Assembly (NCBI GenBank): GCA_037042915.1
Contig: CM073195.1
Span: 3,100,001 to 3,164,000 of the forward strand
Reading direction: 5' to 3'
From: Auricularia sp. M13
Taxonomy: Eukaryota; Basidiomycota; Agaricomycetes; Auriculariales; Auriculariaceae
DNA length: 64,000 nucleotides
Part shown: piece by piece, positions 10,435 to 20,886 of the stretch
Numbering within the stretch: the first letter of the stretch is position 1
Layout: each line of letters starts with the position of its first letter
The notes under the pieces: generated by a model
Databases searched by the model: none
Seen by the model: only the letters and a program-made list of their open reading frames with translations
What the model was told of the DNA's origin: nothing
Program-made: the position numbers and the translations under genes

Positions 10435-13400
10435 GCGGAGCGCAGCCCTAGAAGTTGTGCAAAGTGCCTGTGCTTCATAGGGGAGAGTGGTTTGGTGAAA
10501 ATGTCGGCGAGCATTTCATCCGTCGGAGTGTACTGAACTGAGAAGACCTTATCCGCGACACGTTCGCGAAGCCACAGTGCCTGGACGTGGACATGCTTTG
10601 TGCGGTCGTGATGCTTGGTGTCTCCAGTCAGCGCGATGGTGCTCTGGTTGTCAATGTGCAGTGGAATAGACCCAGACGCGCCATCGAGTTCGCGCAGTAA
10701 TTCGCGCAGCCAGACAGCTTCCTTGGCGCCCTCCTTCGCAGCTTGTATCTCCGCCTCGGTAGACGAAAGCGCGATGGTCTTCTGCTTGCGCGAGCTCCAA
10801 GAAATGAGGCAACCGTGCAGCAGGAAAGCGTAGCCAGAGGTACTGCGGCGAGTGTCCGGACAGTTTGCCCAGTCAGCGTCTGTAAAAGTGCATGCACTAT
10901 GACCGTCGTGGAACTGTTCGATCTGAGGCGAGACAAAAGCAGACGGCAGAGTGAGACCAGCAGTAGCGCGTGGAGCGTAGAACAGTCCAAAGTCCAGGGT
11001 GCCACGGATGTATTGCAGTATGCGCTTCGCAGCGTGCCAGTGCGCGGGACGAGGGGATGCTGAGAACTGTGAGACATGCTGAAGGGCGTACGAGATGTCC
11101 GGACGAGACACGATAGCAAGCCAGGTCAAGCTGCCAATGAGTTCCTTGAACGGGACACGCGACATGTACTCGCGTTCGGCCGGCGTGATCTCTGGGCCCG
11201 CGGATAGATACTGCGCTGGCACGCCTGGCGTTGTTACCGGGTGACAATTCGACATGCCAAACTCGCGGAGTAGTTGTTCTGCGTAGGCACGTTGTGAGAT
11301 GTGTACGGTATGCTTGTCGCGGTCGCGGATAATGCGCATGCCCAGGAACCAGTGTAACTCACCAAGATCCGTGATGGTGAATCGAGTCGCCAGCGACTTC
11401 ACAGCGTCGTCAACTGACCGCGGCTCGCCCACAAGAAACATATCGTCGACGTGTACGGCAATAATGCATTCAAGACCGTCCTTTGTGCGCTTGAAAACAC
11501 ACGGATCGCTCTCACAGCACCGAAAACCGAAAGACAACAGCGTCTCGCGTAGCTTCAAATACCAGCATCGACTCGCTTGCTTCAGGCCATATAGAGCCTT
11601 ACGCAGACGGAGTACTTCGTCGCCAGAAAGAGAGCCCGGCGGGAGATGCATGTAAATCTCCTCATCCAAATCGCCGTTGAGGAATGCCGTTTTCACATCG
11701 ATGTGGCGCATTTCCCAGCCTTTCATGCACGCGAGTACGAGCAGAGCGCGTACCGACTCAGGTCGGCACGTTGGAGCGGCTGTATCAACAAAGTCCATTC
11801 CCGGACGTTGGGTATAACCCTTTGCCACGAGTCTGGCTTTATAGCGAATGGGATTCCCCTTCTCATCATGTTTGAGGTCATATACCCAGCGACAGCCGAC
11901 TACCTGCTTGCCCGCAGGAACATCGCTGAGCGGGACTTTCTCCCAAACACCGTGGTCCTCCATAGATTGGAGTTCCACGTCCATTGCATCACGCCATTGG
12001 GGAGCGAATGGAGACTTGACGGCCTGGTCGTAGGTGAACGGAACGCGGTCAGGGAACTCCCCAAATGCATTGAGTGCGAAGAGGGGGTTCTGAACAGCGT
12101 GCGCCACTGCCATGAGGCCCTGAAGAGGACTGCTTTCACCCAGAACCTCGCCAACAAGGTTCTCGGCCTTGCGTGCTGCATTCAGAGAATCAGACAACGC
12201 CATGGCCTCATCAGTCGTCATGCGAGTCCCGGAGACGTGTTGTGCACGTTTCGTCGCGGGATCCGCAGTTTCAGTCACTTTCCGCGTTTGGACACGGGTG
12301 CGCCCCGAGCGCCGCAACCCCGTGTCCTCAGCGTCCGGCGAGGGAACGGCGATGGGTGCAGCAGGAGGCGTGTTCGCGCGCGGGAGCTGAGAAGCATCAG
12401 CCGCTGCGCGTGCACGATCGGCAGACGGAGACGGTGCAGCGGTAGACGAGTTGTCATCCGCGTCCGCACACGAATCAGAGTCTGAGTCAGAGGACGAGTC
12501 GTTGTCGTCGCGAACCATGTCATCGACAGACGGCTCTGGAATCACAACATCAGGATCAGTGGAGTGTATGCGCGAAGAGAGACGGTGGAGATCGTGCGAC
12601 TCAATAAAGGTAACATTCCGCGCCTTGACAATCGAGCGCGTCGCGGGGTCCCAGCATCTGTAAGCCTTGCTGTTCTCGTAATAGCCAACGAACACGCATT
12701 TGGTAGCCTTGAGGTTGAGCTTCGGTTTGCGTTTCTTCTTTCTCTTGAGAACGTAGCACGTGCAGCCGAATTCGCGTATCTGGACGTATCGCGGTTTCTT
12801 GCCATGGAAAACCTCGTAGGGAGTCTTGCCTTTATGACGTCGCGACGGGAGGCGATTGGCGAGATAGGTTGCCGTATTCCAAGCCTCAGCCCAGAACGTC
12901 TTCGGTAAGCCGGCCGCGTCGAGCATAGCGTTAGCGCGTCGTGCAATCGTCTGGTGAGCTCGTTCACTCTTGCCGATCTGTTCTGAGGACTCTGGCGCCG
13001 TAGTCTCGTGCACAATGCCACGCTCGCCAAGCATGGAGTGGTAAGCGGTCTCAAACTCGCCACCCCCATCCGATCGTACGCATCGAATTTTCGCGCCCGC
13101 AGCAGCTTCAAGTTCGTCGAAACGTGACTTGTGAGCAGCTGTAATGTCGTTCTTGTGGCGCAGAAAATCGTAGACAAGGTAGCCAGAGAATTCGTCAATA
13201 GCATTGCCGGCATAGAGTTTCCGAGAGAGCGATTCAGTATCAACAGGCCCAGTCAGGTCAACCAGCACGCGCTCCAGAGGTCTCGTCGCGAGGTTCTCCG
13301 ACTCCTTGGGGAACGGCAGGACTTTGCCCTTCGCTGCAAGGCAATGTTCGCAAATCGGAGTAGGAGTCGACTGAGGAATATGCAGACCTGGTATAGCCCC

Positions 13401-14498
13401 AGAGCGCGCGAGCTGCATCACTGCATCCATGCTTGGATGGCCTAGACGATTGTGCCATGTGAGTAGCTGAGATGTAACAGAAGCGCGAGCAGAGTAAGCC
13501 ACCTGCAACGGCGAGTCAAAGAGCATATACAGGCCGTCCGGCGATCGTTTGGCGACAGCAATGACCTTGCGGCTGCCGGAGTTACGGCGTATGGTGCAGG
13601 CATCCGCATCGAAAAGGACCTCGAGGGAGGAGTCGTCGGTGATGAGCTTGGAAACCGAGATGAGCGAGAGGTTCGTTCCCGGGCAGTGAAGCACGTCCTT
13701 GAGCTTGAGGATGCGACCTTTGCCGAGGCGGTAGTGTACCTCGCCCTTCCCGATGCCGACGGTATCGCCAGAGAAGCCAGTGACGCGTACGGGTTGGATG
13801 GGAGTGTAGGTGTAGAAACGCGTCACATCGGACTCGAAATGGCCATTCGCGCCAGAATCCATCGCCCCCCCCTTGCCGTGGGCCGCCATGAGCGCGATTT
13901 TGGTTGGCACAATGGCGTCGAGCAGGGAGCGTTCGGCGGGAGCGGGGTCGGCAGCGTATGCGGGAACAGGATCACGGCTGGCTATATCGGGACTTGCACG
14001 CTCCGGATCGACAGTGGCTGTGTCAGGGACGCGCGCTGCAAGCCCAATCGAGACACCGGACTCGTCCGAGGAGGAATCAGACGGATCCTCAATACGAGCG
14101 GTCAGAGCCTGAGGAGTGGTCGCGGGCGTGCTCAGCATCGAGGTGGACGGAGAGGTAGTCGAGGAAACCGCAGCATTCGCCTTTGGTGAGCGCGGACGCC
14201 AGTTGGCTGGACGATTGGCAACGTTGCCGCCGCCCTCTTCCCAGCAATGAGCGAGGTCGTGCGTATGTGCGTGTTTGGCCTTAATGCAGAGAATGTTGGT
14301 GCAGCCCGTACCGTTCTTTCCAGGCGCGCGTGGCTGGCTATTCGTGCGAGTCGCGACGAGAGCTTGGATGCGGCGTTCTTCAGTGGCAGAGTGCGCGCGG
14401 CGTGTCTCCTCGCTGGCGAGATCCATGGCCACCTGCTGGTGATCGCTGACACCGGGGGCACAAACCAAGGCATATTCATAAATATGCCTTAAAGGCAT
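10431..14498 (-). CDS. Copia polyprotein: gag end, protease, integrase, RT, RNase H
   Basis: Open frame of 1355 codons. In order: a gag zinc-knuckle region (CTNILC...HTHDLAHCW), protease active site AMDSGANGHF, integrase HHCC finger (WHNRLGHPS...CEHCLAAK), and a D,D35E core (LVDLTGP, RSDGGGEF, SEQIGKSERAH). Then come reverse transcriptase with VHVDDMF and KALYGLKQAS, and RNase H with TFTDADWA, SSTEAE and HIDNQS, ending TKPLSP. The apparent ATG at 14,498 and the first about 20 codons are not retroviral: they lie inside the terminal inverted repeat of the nested transposon; true copia sequence resumes at QQVAMDLASEE. The real gag start is on the other side of the insertion (20,665). The pol part has no visible break. 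Confidence 0.93.
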   Translation of the reverse strand: MPLRHIYEYALVCAPGVSDHQQVAMDLASEETRRAHSATEERRIQALVATRTNSQPRAPGKNGTGCTNILCIKAKHAHTHDLAHCWEEGGGNVANRPANWRPRSPKANAAVSSTTSPSTSMLSTPATTPQALTARIEDPSDSSSDESGVSIGLAARVPDTATVDPERASPDIASRDPVPAYAADPAPAERSLLDAIVPTKIALMAAHGKGGAMDSGANGHFESDVTRFYTYTPIQPVRVTGFSGDTVGIGKGEVHYRLGKGRILKLKDVLHCPGTNLSLISVSKLITDDSSLEVLFDADACTIRRNSGSRKVIAVAKRSPDGLYMLFDSPLQVAYSARASVTSQLLTWHNRLGHPSMDAVMQLARSGAIPGLHIPQSTPTPICEHCLAAKGKVLPFPKESENLATRPLERVLVDLTGPVDTESLSRKLYAGNAIDEFSGYLVYDFLRHKNDITAAHKSRFDELEAAAGAKIRCVRSDGGGEFETAYHSMLGERGIVHETTAPESSEQIGKSERAHQTIARRANAMLDAAGLPKTFWAEAWNTATYLANRLPSRRHKGKTPYEVFHGKKPRYVQIREFGCTCYVLKRKKKRKPKLNLKATKCVFVGYYENSKAYRCWDPATRSIVKARNVTFIESHDLHRLSSRIHSTDPDVVIPEPSVDDMVRDDNDSSSDSDSDSCADADDNSSTAAPSPSADRARAAADASQLPRANTPPAAPIAVPSPDAEDTGLRRSGRTRVQTRKVTETADPATKRAQHVSGTRMTTDEAMALSDSLNAARKAENLVGEVLGESSPLQGLMAVAHAVQNPLFALNAFGEFPDRVPFTYDQAVKSPFAPQWRDAMDVELQSMEDHGVWEKVPLSDVPAGKQVVGCRWVYDLKHDEKGNPIRYKARLVAKGYTQRPGMDFVDTAAPTCRPESVRALLVLACMKGWEMRHIDVKTAFLNGDLDEEIYMHLPPGSLSGDEVLRLRKALYGLKQASRCWYLKLRETLLSFGFRCCESDPCVFKRTKDGLECIIAVHVDDMFLVGEPRSVDDAVKSLATRFTITDLGELHWFLGMRIIRDRDKHTVHISQRAYAEQLLREFGMSNCHPVTTPGVPAQYLSAGPEITPAEREYMSRVPFKELIGSLTWLAIVSRPDISYALQHVSQFSASPRPAHWHAAKRILQYIRGTLDFGLFYAPRATAGLTLPSAFVSPQIEQFHDGHSACTFTDADWANCPDTRRSTSGYAFLLHGCLISWSSRKQKTIALSSTEAEIQAAKEGAKEAVWLRELLRELDGASGSIPLHIDNQSTIALTGDTKHHDRTKHVHVQALWLRERVADKVFSVQYTPTDEMLADIFTKPLSPMKHRHFAQLLGLRSA

Positions 14499-14502
14499 TG
14501 GT
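14439..14502. repeat. Left terminal inverted repeat of the Tnp2 element
   Basis: Starts GTGATCGCTGACACC, contains the palindrome GGCATATT-CATA-AATATGCC and ends near GGCATTGG. It pairs with 19,975-20,037 in inverted orientation with scattered mismatches. Confidence 0.75.
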
Positions 14503-14740
14503 CACGCCGATGGATCGCAGGAGGTTGCAGGTTCAAACCTCGTTGCAGCCATGAACTATGAATCACGTGCTTGCTCAACCCGGCCGGTCGTTTGCTGCCG
14601 GCGGGCCGTCATGCCGGCACCGTCATGATCGCAGCGCACCTTGCTCTCCTCCCTCCCTCATTGTGCAACCAGCAGCAACACATGTTCTGAATGTATGCTG
14701 TACATACTGAGATTAACAAAACTTATATTATCCTGCTAGA

Positions 14741-17736
14741 ATGCCCCTGTGCACTTGCCAAAAATGCGTACAGCATACATTCACAGACGCGCTTGGGAAT
14801 CGGGTTCATGGCCAGCAAGTCTCTTATACAACGCGTGCAAAGCATGAGAAGAATGCTGCCAAGCACCAGCCAGAAGATCTGGCTGTGCCCTCGCCAGTGG
14901 AAGAGTTACCACCTGCGCTAGTTGACTCAGATATCCGGCTACAGCAAAAAGAGGAGAAACGCGTGTTGCAGCAAAGTCGTAATCCATTGACTTCGTTACA
15001 ATGGATGCTGACAATATCCAATAGGTCTTAATACAACGATTGCACACATCAAGACCATGTGCTGTGTGCTAGTCTCGTGGCTGCATCTGTCTCGCAGAGT
15101 GAGCCGCGCAACAGCCAACGTGGTTTTGGTTGCTCTGGGACTTGTTCTGGCTTCAACCATGCAGATGTTTGGCCTGCTCCTGGCTCCTGGTGTCACTATC
15201 CCCAGCATCGACTTGCCACGGGATGTACGGACTGCTATGTCAATGCTGAGCATTGAGCCTCAGATATCACGCACAGTCGCATGTCCAAAGTGCTTTTGCA
15301 GCTATGCTCTCAATGCTATTCCAGAGATCTGTACCTGGAAGCAGTCACCTCGTGCACGTGCATGTGGCGAGCGCCTTCGGACAACCCGACGCACTCGGCG
15401 ACGTGGCGAGAAATCCATCCCTCGCTGTTTGTACAGCACACAGTCGTTTGACTCTTGGCTCCGATACTTTCTTTCGCGACCGGGCATTGAGGATATTCTC
15501 GATCAATCCTCCGCCCATACACCACAAGGCGATATTATGTCTGGCATCTGGGATAGTCCTGCTTGGGCGTCGCTGGGGGAATTTGTCCGCACACCGGGCA
15601 ACCTGGTTTTCAGTCTCTATATTGACTGGTTTAACCCATTCACCAACATGATCGGTGGTCGTAATGCATCATCGGGCGCCATCATTCTGTGCTGCATGAA
15701 CCTTCCCCCCGAGCTGCGTTACAGGCTTGAGAATGTCTACTTCGCTGGCATCACACCGTCGCCCAAGTCACCTGACATTATAACCATCTCGCATGTCATT
15801 GATCCCATTGTGGATCAACTGCTTCCATTCTGGCACGCCGACGGCCTCGTCATTCCAACCTACCGCTGTCCTCATGGTCGAGCCATGAGAGCTGCAGTTG
15901 TTCCAGTTATTGCAGATCTCCAGGCCATGCGGAAGATCACTGGCTATGCTAGTACATCTGCCGAGGTGTTCTGCTCGTACTGCGACTGCACTCAATCAAC
16001 TATCGAGAGTTGCAATCTGGCTGACTTCACGCTTCGTGATCCAGCTACTGTGCGCGCACAAGCACAGCAATGGCTTGCTGCAACGACCATCACCAAACGC
16101 GAGGAGCTTCGAAAGGCAACGGGTGTTCGCCACTCGCCTCTGCACCGCCTCCCCTACTGGGATCCAGTCAATCATCTTGTGCTTGGATTCGTGCACAATA
16201 CACTCGAGGGGATCTTGCAGCATCACTGTCGCGAGCTCTGGGGCATAGGACGGAAGGCAAAGGCTAAATCTGCGAAAAATGCAGACGATACATACGAGAC
16301 TGATATAGGCACCGACTCATCAGAGTACTTGTCCGAACTGGAGGACCTGTTACTCGACGCGCCAGAGGAAGAGGACGAAATGCTACTCGACGACGCTCAC
16401 GAACCTTCCAATCCAGTCTCTGCCAGTGCCTCGCCCACCGAGCCGGAGATGGATGTTGACGACTCAGATGATGACGACTACGTGGATCCAGAGTTCTTTG
16501 GAGGCTGTGTGCTTGATCCAGTGCAACTAGAAGCACTGCGTGCCTGCATCCGCAGCATCCTTCTCCCAACTTGGGTGAGTCGCCCACCCGGCGACCTCGG
16601 CAATCCAGCACATGGAACGTTGAAGGCAGATCACTGGCTGACACTGTTCACTGTGATTTTGCCCATGTTCCTAACTGAACTTTGGACTGGCGACGACACC
16701 ACAGAGTACGCAGACCTCCAACTTCAGAATCTCTACAATCTCGTGGCATCAACAAATATTGTTGCCTCTTTCTCGACGTCAAACTCGGAGGCCGATGCAT
16801 ATCTTGAACACTACATTGCTTACCGGAAATCTCTCCCTGTTCTCTTTCCCCACTTTTACCCGCGGCCGAACCACCACCTTGCTATGCACAATGGCGCGTT
16901 GCTCAAGTACTGGGGACCTCTCGCTCCATTGAGCGAGTTTGCTGAGAGCGCTTCAATGGCATGTTGCAGAAAGTACCTACCAACAGGCATATGGGTAAGC
17001 CATAGATCTCAGGCTCTATTGCGATATCTGACTCAATTCCAGCTGATCATGACTTTACGATGCTGCGGCAGATCAGCCGTCGCGGCCGCCTGGAAGCACT
17101 GCTGCAAAACCCTGCCAGTGAACATAGCGCATTGTACACCCTTCTGCGCTCGCACATGCTCCAGGATCCATCTGCGGATGCCGATGCGGCAGGACTACCC
17201 GGCTCAAGCCGAAGCTCATGTCTGACGAGCACTACCAGTTGCTCCTCAACCACATGAACCGGGGGCTGGATGTATGGCGGCATCGCGCTGCTGTGCCACA
17301 CCCTGGCGGCTCAAATATCTTATCGCCGTGGGCAAGTCACGTTACAGAGCTCACTCGCGAGGATAGGACCTACAGCTGCTATACAGCAAATGAGGCCAAC
17401 AGCTACATCTGCTTTCGTGATGCACGAGGAACTCAACGTATTTCTAGGATTGAGGCCATTTGGACGCTCCCAGTGGCCACAGCACTTCGAACGTTTCTGC
17501 TCGTTCGTCTGCTTGATACGCTTTCAGACCCTTACATTGCGCAGAATCCCTTCGTTTCACGGCCGCGCTTCAAGTGCACAATTGTACCGGCTGACCCATC
17601 TGCAACATTAGATGTTATTGAGCCACGACAAATTCTTTCTCACTTGGCGGTGTGGAAATGCCCCCCGCATTCCTTTGGAATGAATATCAAGGTCCTGGTC
17701 GTTTGTAATGCACTGAACAGAGGCAGGAAGATGTAG
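14741..17736 (+). pseudogene. Tnp2 family transposase, broken by frameshifts
   Basis: The N-terminus at 14,741 reads MPLCTCQKCVQHTFTDALG, a family zinc knuckle. The main open stretch is 15,057-16,945: CPKCFCSYALN; YSTQSFDSWLRYFLSRPG; DWFNPFTNMIGG; LNLPP-type block NLPPELRYRLENVYFAG; CSYCDCT; RHSPLHRLPYWDPVNHLVLG. An acidic insert follows (16,300-16,490). At 16,944-16,946 the frame shifts, because the conserved ERFNGMLQKVPTNRHM lies in another frame. An intron (16,995-17,042) leads to DHDFTMLRQISRRGRLEALL, and a second shift near 17,196 moves to LKPKLMSDEHYQLLLNHM, which runs to the stop at 17,736. The segment 15,032-15,056 may be an intron edge. Catalysis of cut-and-paste transposition is known for the family; this copy looks dead. 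Confidence 0.85.
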
Positions 17737-17802
17737 AATTGATTTGAAATTGTTACGGTCCATTGCTCTAATCCAAATGGATGGCTGTGAATTATTGAAA
17801 TT

Positions 17803-17845
17803 TGCTTCCGGGTTTTTTGCGGAGCCAGCAAAAAACCCGGAAGCA
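17803..17845. repeat. Perfect hairpin between the convergent transposon genes
   Basis: An 18-bp arm (TGCTTCCGGGTTTTTTGC) and its exact reverse complement are separated by the 7-nt loop GGAGCCA. It sits between the transposase stop (17,736) and the stop of the accessory gene (18,057). A role in 3' end formation is inference. Confidence 0.7.
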
Positions 17846-17896
17846 GTAAGAGGTTGCTTGCTTCCGGTTACTAGGAACATTTTGATTAGTAAGCAA

Positions 17897-17949
17897 TTCC
17901 CAGGATCTGCTTGGAGGCTGTGCTGCTTCTTACAAGCAGATCGTGGGAA
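17897..17949. repeat. Second hairpin in the same gap
   Basis: TTCCCAGGATCTGCTTG at 17,897-17,913 and its reverse complement with one mismatch at 17,933-17,949, with a 19-nt loop. Confidence 0.65.
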
Positions 17950-18056
17950 TATGTCCTATTTCCGTAACAGACAGGAGTTCACGCAGTATTATGCAAAATT
18001 GGATACTGCATTGCCAAAAAAGACATGGATTAGGTCATACAGTCGGCAGAAGAGAA

Positions 18057-19761
18057 CTACAATTTATCATCATCATCATCCTCGTCCTCGTCCTCGTCAT
18101 CTTCCGAGTCAGGGTCAAGATCCTCGACGCGTGTCTGACTCGAGGATGCAACTGCAGCTTTACCTTTTCCCTTCTTGTCCTTTTTAGCCCCCTTCTTCTT
18201 CCCAGCGGCGTCAAAGGCAGACACAAAGTCCTCATCATCATCTCCTTCGTTTGGTCGAGGGGCTTTGGCGCGACGCTTTGGTGCGAGCTTTACGTTCTGC
18301 GCCATGGTCGAGGGGCTTTGGCGCGACGCTTTGGTGCGAGCTTTACGTTCTGCGCCATGTTCATAAGTTCGCCCGGGGAAGGCAGGCGATAGTTGGCCAG
18401 CACAGCGTCTCCATGCTTGGTCATGAATGCAGCGTCGCTCATGGCCTTCCATTGCGCAGACTCCTCGCTCGCCCAAACATCAACATCCTTGGGGAATGCA
18501 ACAAGCGGCTTGTGGGCGTAGCGTGCACGAATCGACATGGGGAGTGTGTTGAAGAGAGCCGCGTCGAACCAGTCAAGGACCGCTGCGAGAGGGAGAGTGG
18601 GAACGGAGGCGTCCTCTGGCGAGTCGGACACGATGCGAGAGCGTTCCTTCGCACCTCGCTTGCGCTGACCATTTGCATGTAGAATGAGAACACGCTGCTC
18701 ATCGATCCAATGCAGGAAGCGGGTCACGTCCTGCGAGCGGAACGGCTTGGCCTTGACCTTATAGACAGTCCGGCCGTCGACAATCACCTCCTCGTCATCC
18801 GAGTTGCACTCAGGGTCCTCGACGAGACGAACAACGCGCGTTGGGTAACCCTCAGCACGCAGGAATTCCGCCCGCTTCTCACCGAGCTGGTATTGACTTA
18901 GTTCCATCACAGAACGCAGAGGGTGCTGTACTCACCTCCACGCGACGCTTGTACATAACATTTAGCTGAATATTCTTGGAAACAGACCCAGGCTGGTTAC
19001 GCTCAGCCACAAACTTGTTGTACTGGTACTCGTGCACATAGTTGTCGTAGAGACGCGTAAGGAACGCGGTGTCGCTGATGGGCAAGTTGGTGTCAAGAAA
19101 TGCGTAAGCGTGAGAAGCAGCCGCATTTTTGAAGGTATCCAGGGCAATGACACGCATAGCATTGTTGTAGACAGAGTAGGCAGTCTCGTCGTAATTCGGA
19201 CGCCAGGCCGAAAGCCCATAGCGTGAGAGCTGGAGCACAATCATCTGCAAGTGGTGCTCTTCAATGCGAGCGAGGTCACGAGAGATCTGGGAAGCGCTTT
19301 TCTTGACTCGGAGCTCGGCGATCTGTGCTGTAGCAGTCTTCTCTAGAAGTGAAGGACCCATTCGAGCAGCGAAGACAGCATCCTTGTCGTGGAAGCGCTC
19401 CTCAAAGCGAGCCAGGTTGGCGACCGTAGGTGGGGACATGACAGCATGCTGCGAATGAAGGCCTGCGAGAAGGCAAATATGCAGCTCAAAGCATTTCTGG
19501 TCCTTTGAGCGAATGCACACAGCCGCTAAACGGATTAATACGTACCTTCAGACCTTTTGCATTGGCAGGCACCTCAATAGTCTTCAGCTTGGTCTGGGAC
19601 CGTCTACCTCTAGCGCGGCGCTCTTTGCTGGTCTCCTTCTTCTTTGAGCGCTTGGACGGTTTCTCGGGGGCGGGAGGGGTGCCTGAAAGGCGGTCGGCAG
19701 GGCGCTTGTTGGAAATGCTGCCCTGAGTGCTAGATGCGGATGGGTGCACAATGAGGGACAT
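18057..19761 (-). CDS. Transposon-borne accessory protein, function unknown
   Basis: Four exons: 19761-19546, 19448-18936, 18886-18347, 18296-18057 (502 aa). The N-terminus is lysine/arginine-rich (EKPSKRSKKKETSKERR), likely nuclear. The middle is globular with no domain I recognise (YDNYVHEYQYNKFVAERNQP; FRSQDVTRFLHWIDEQRV). The C-terminus is a lysine block followed by an acidic tail. It is convergent with the transposase inside the same element, as second genes of CACTA-like transposons often are. The last intron (18,346-18,297) is unusual: it lies inside a 53-bp tandem duplication, and without splicing the frame would stop after KAPRPWRRT. With splicing it continues into NEGDDDEDFVSAFD. 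Confidence 0.65.
18253..18358. repeat. 53-bp perfect tandem duplication
   Basis: Copies at 18,253-18,305 and 18,306-18,358 are identical in the accessory gene. As 53 is not a multiple of three, it shifts the frame unless the intervening GTAAAG...GCAG segment is spliced. Confidence 0.9.
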
Positions 19762-19974
19762 CTTTCAGGCTTGAGATGTGAACACTGCACGGCAGAAAGG
19801 ATGGAATGAGGTGCGTCGGACACTGAACAAATCGGAGACTGAACGCGTGCCCAGCACGTGTATGCATCCTTTGTTCATTTGGATTCGGCCCGAGTCGCCC
19901 GACCACTATGAAATCAAATGACATTGCCAGGAGTTGAACGCGCGGTCTGCACAGTCGACGGTCTACCGGTCTCG

Positions 19975-20037
19975 CCAGTGAGTTTAAGGCATATTTCTAA
20001 ATATGCCTCAACTCCTGCCCCCGGTGTGAGCGCCCAC
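19975..20037. repeat. Right terminal inverted repeat of the Tnp2 element
   Basis: Reading outside-in on the minus strand: GTGGGCGCTCACACC, GGGGGCA, palindrome GGCATATTT-AG-AAATATGCC, TTAAA, CACTGG. Matches the left end at 14,439-14,502. Confidence 0.75.
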
Positions 20038-20665
20038 TTGTGAGAGATGATGTTGACGATGTTCTCCCAGTCGCCGCTCGCAGAGACGATCATAGCAACA
20101 GTGAGAAACTCATCGGGGGAAAGACCAACGCCAGCAGGAAAGATGCGCTTCGTAGTGACGACGAGTTGATCGTGCCAGTTGGACCAGGACACCTCGCTAG
20201 GTTTCTTCGCCGTCAACGCGTTCTTGAGTAGGAGAATGCGCGTCGAGGTTGAGTCGGTGCCGTAGCGTGCGCGTAGATCAGAGACGGTTTCCGCAGGACT
20301 GTCGATGTTCTCGTCCTTGATGGCGGTGCGGCAGCGCTGGTCGATGGTGGTGCGGATCGCTGCAGATATAATCGTGCAGTTCATCACCCACTCATCGTCG
20401 TTAGCGGCAGCGCCGGGAACGTCGCCATCTTGCGTATAGTGTACGATTCGCCTCGGGCCTTCGCCTCCTCGACTTTCTTGTCTTCTCCGTTCTTCCAGAT
20501 CTCCTTGCGCGTACTGGGAGGCATAACGTTGATGCCCTCGACGTAGGTATAGAGGAGGCCGTTCGTCGTAAGCCAGTCGCGCACAGCAGAGAGCCATGGT
20601 GCGAAGTCGTCCGTGCCCGAGAGCGTAGGGCCGCTGTACGCAGAAAGACGAGTAATGGGAGCCAT
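20038..20665 (-). pseudogene. 5' part of copia gag, frameshifted and split
   Basis: ATG at 20,665 gives MAPITRLSAYSGPTLSG, then FAPWLSAVRDWLTTNGLLYT, the usual gag N-terminus. The frame runs to MATFPALPLTT and stops. The rest of gag (NDDEWVMNCTIISAAIRTTI, WHDQLVVTTKRIFPAG, DWENIVNIISH) is in another frame, so one or two bases were lost or gained at about 20,410-20,425. It ends at the nested transposon; the continuation is at about 14,438. Confidence 0.8.
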
Positions 20666-20886
20666 GGAGCACAAAGGTCGTCGACGTCGGTGGTCAAGAT
20701 CGGAGAATCAGGACCGGAGGCCGGTACAAAGGAATGGGTGGTTTGGGACAATGTAACCGGGAAAGACCGACGTGTGCCACTCGGTGGGAAGCACCGGCAA
20801 TAACGACGGACACTACGCGTAGAAGCACAGAATATGCGCTGAAATAAGAGCTAGGGTTGACAAACGACGCGATTATAGAAGCGCAA

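Larger units (their letters stand above)
14439..20037. mobile_element. Tnp2-type (CACTA/Plavaka-like) DNA transposon nested in copia gag
   Basis: About 5.6 kb bounded by similar inverted ends at 14,439-14,502 and 19,975-20,037 (a few bases uncertain). Both ends share CACCGGGGGCA, then a palindrome built on GGCATATT/AATATGCC, then CCTTAAA and CA(T/C)TGG. Inside are two convergent genes: a Tnp2 transposase on the plus strand (14,741-17,736, broken) and an accessory gene on the minus strand (18,057-19,761). The gap between their ends holds two strong hairpins. No clear target duplication could be read. The insertion is younger than the recent copia copy it interrupts. Confidence 0.82.

Noticed and set aside
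14505-14555. tRNA-like T-arm (GGTTCAAACC) near the left transposon end
   Set aside because: T stem does not pair over five bases and no acceptor, D or anticodon arms can be folded.
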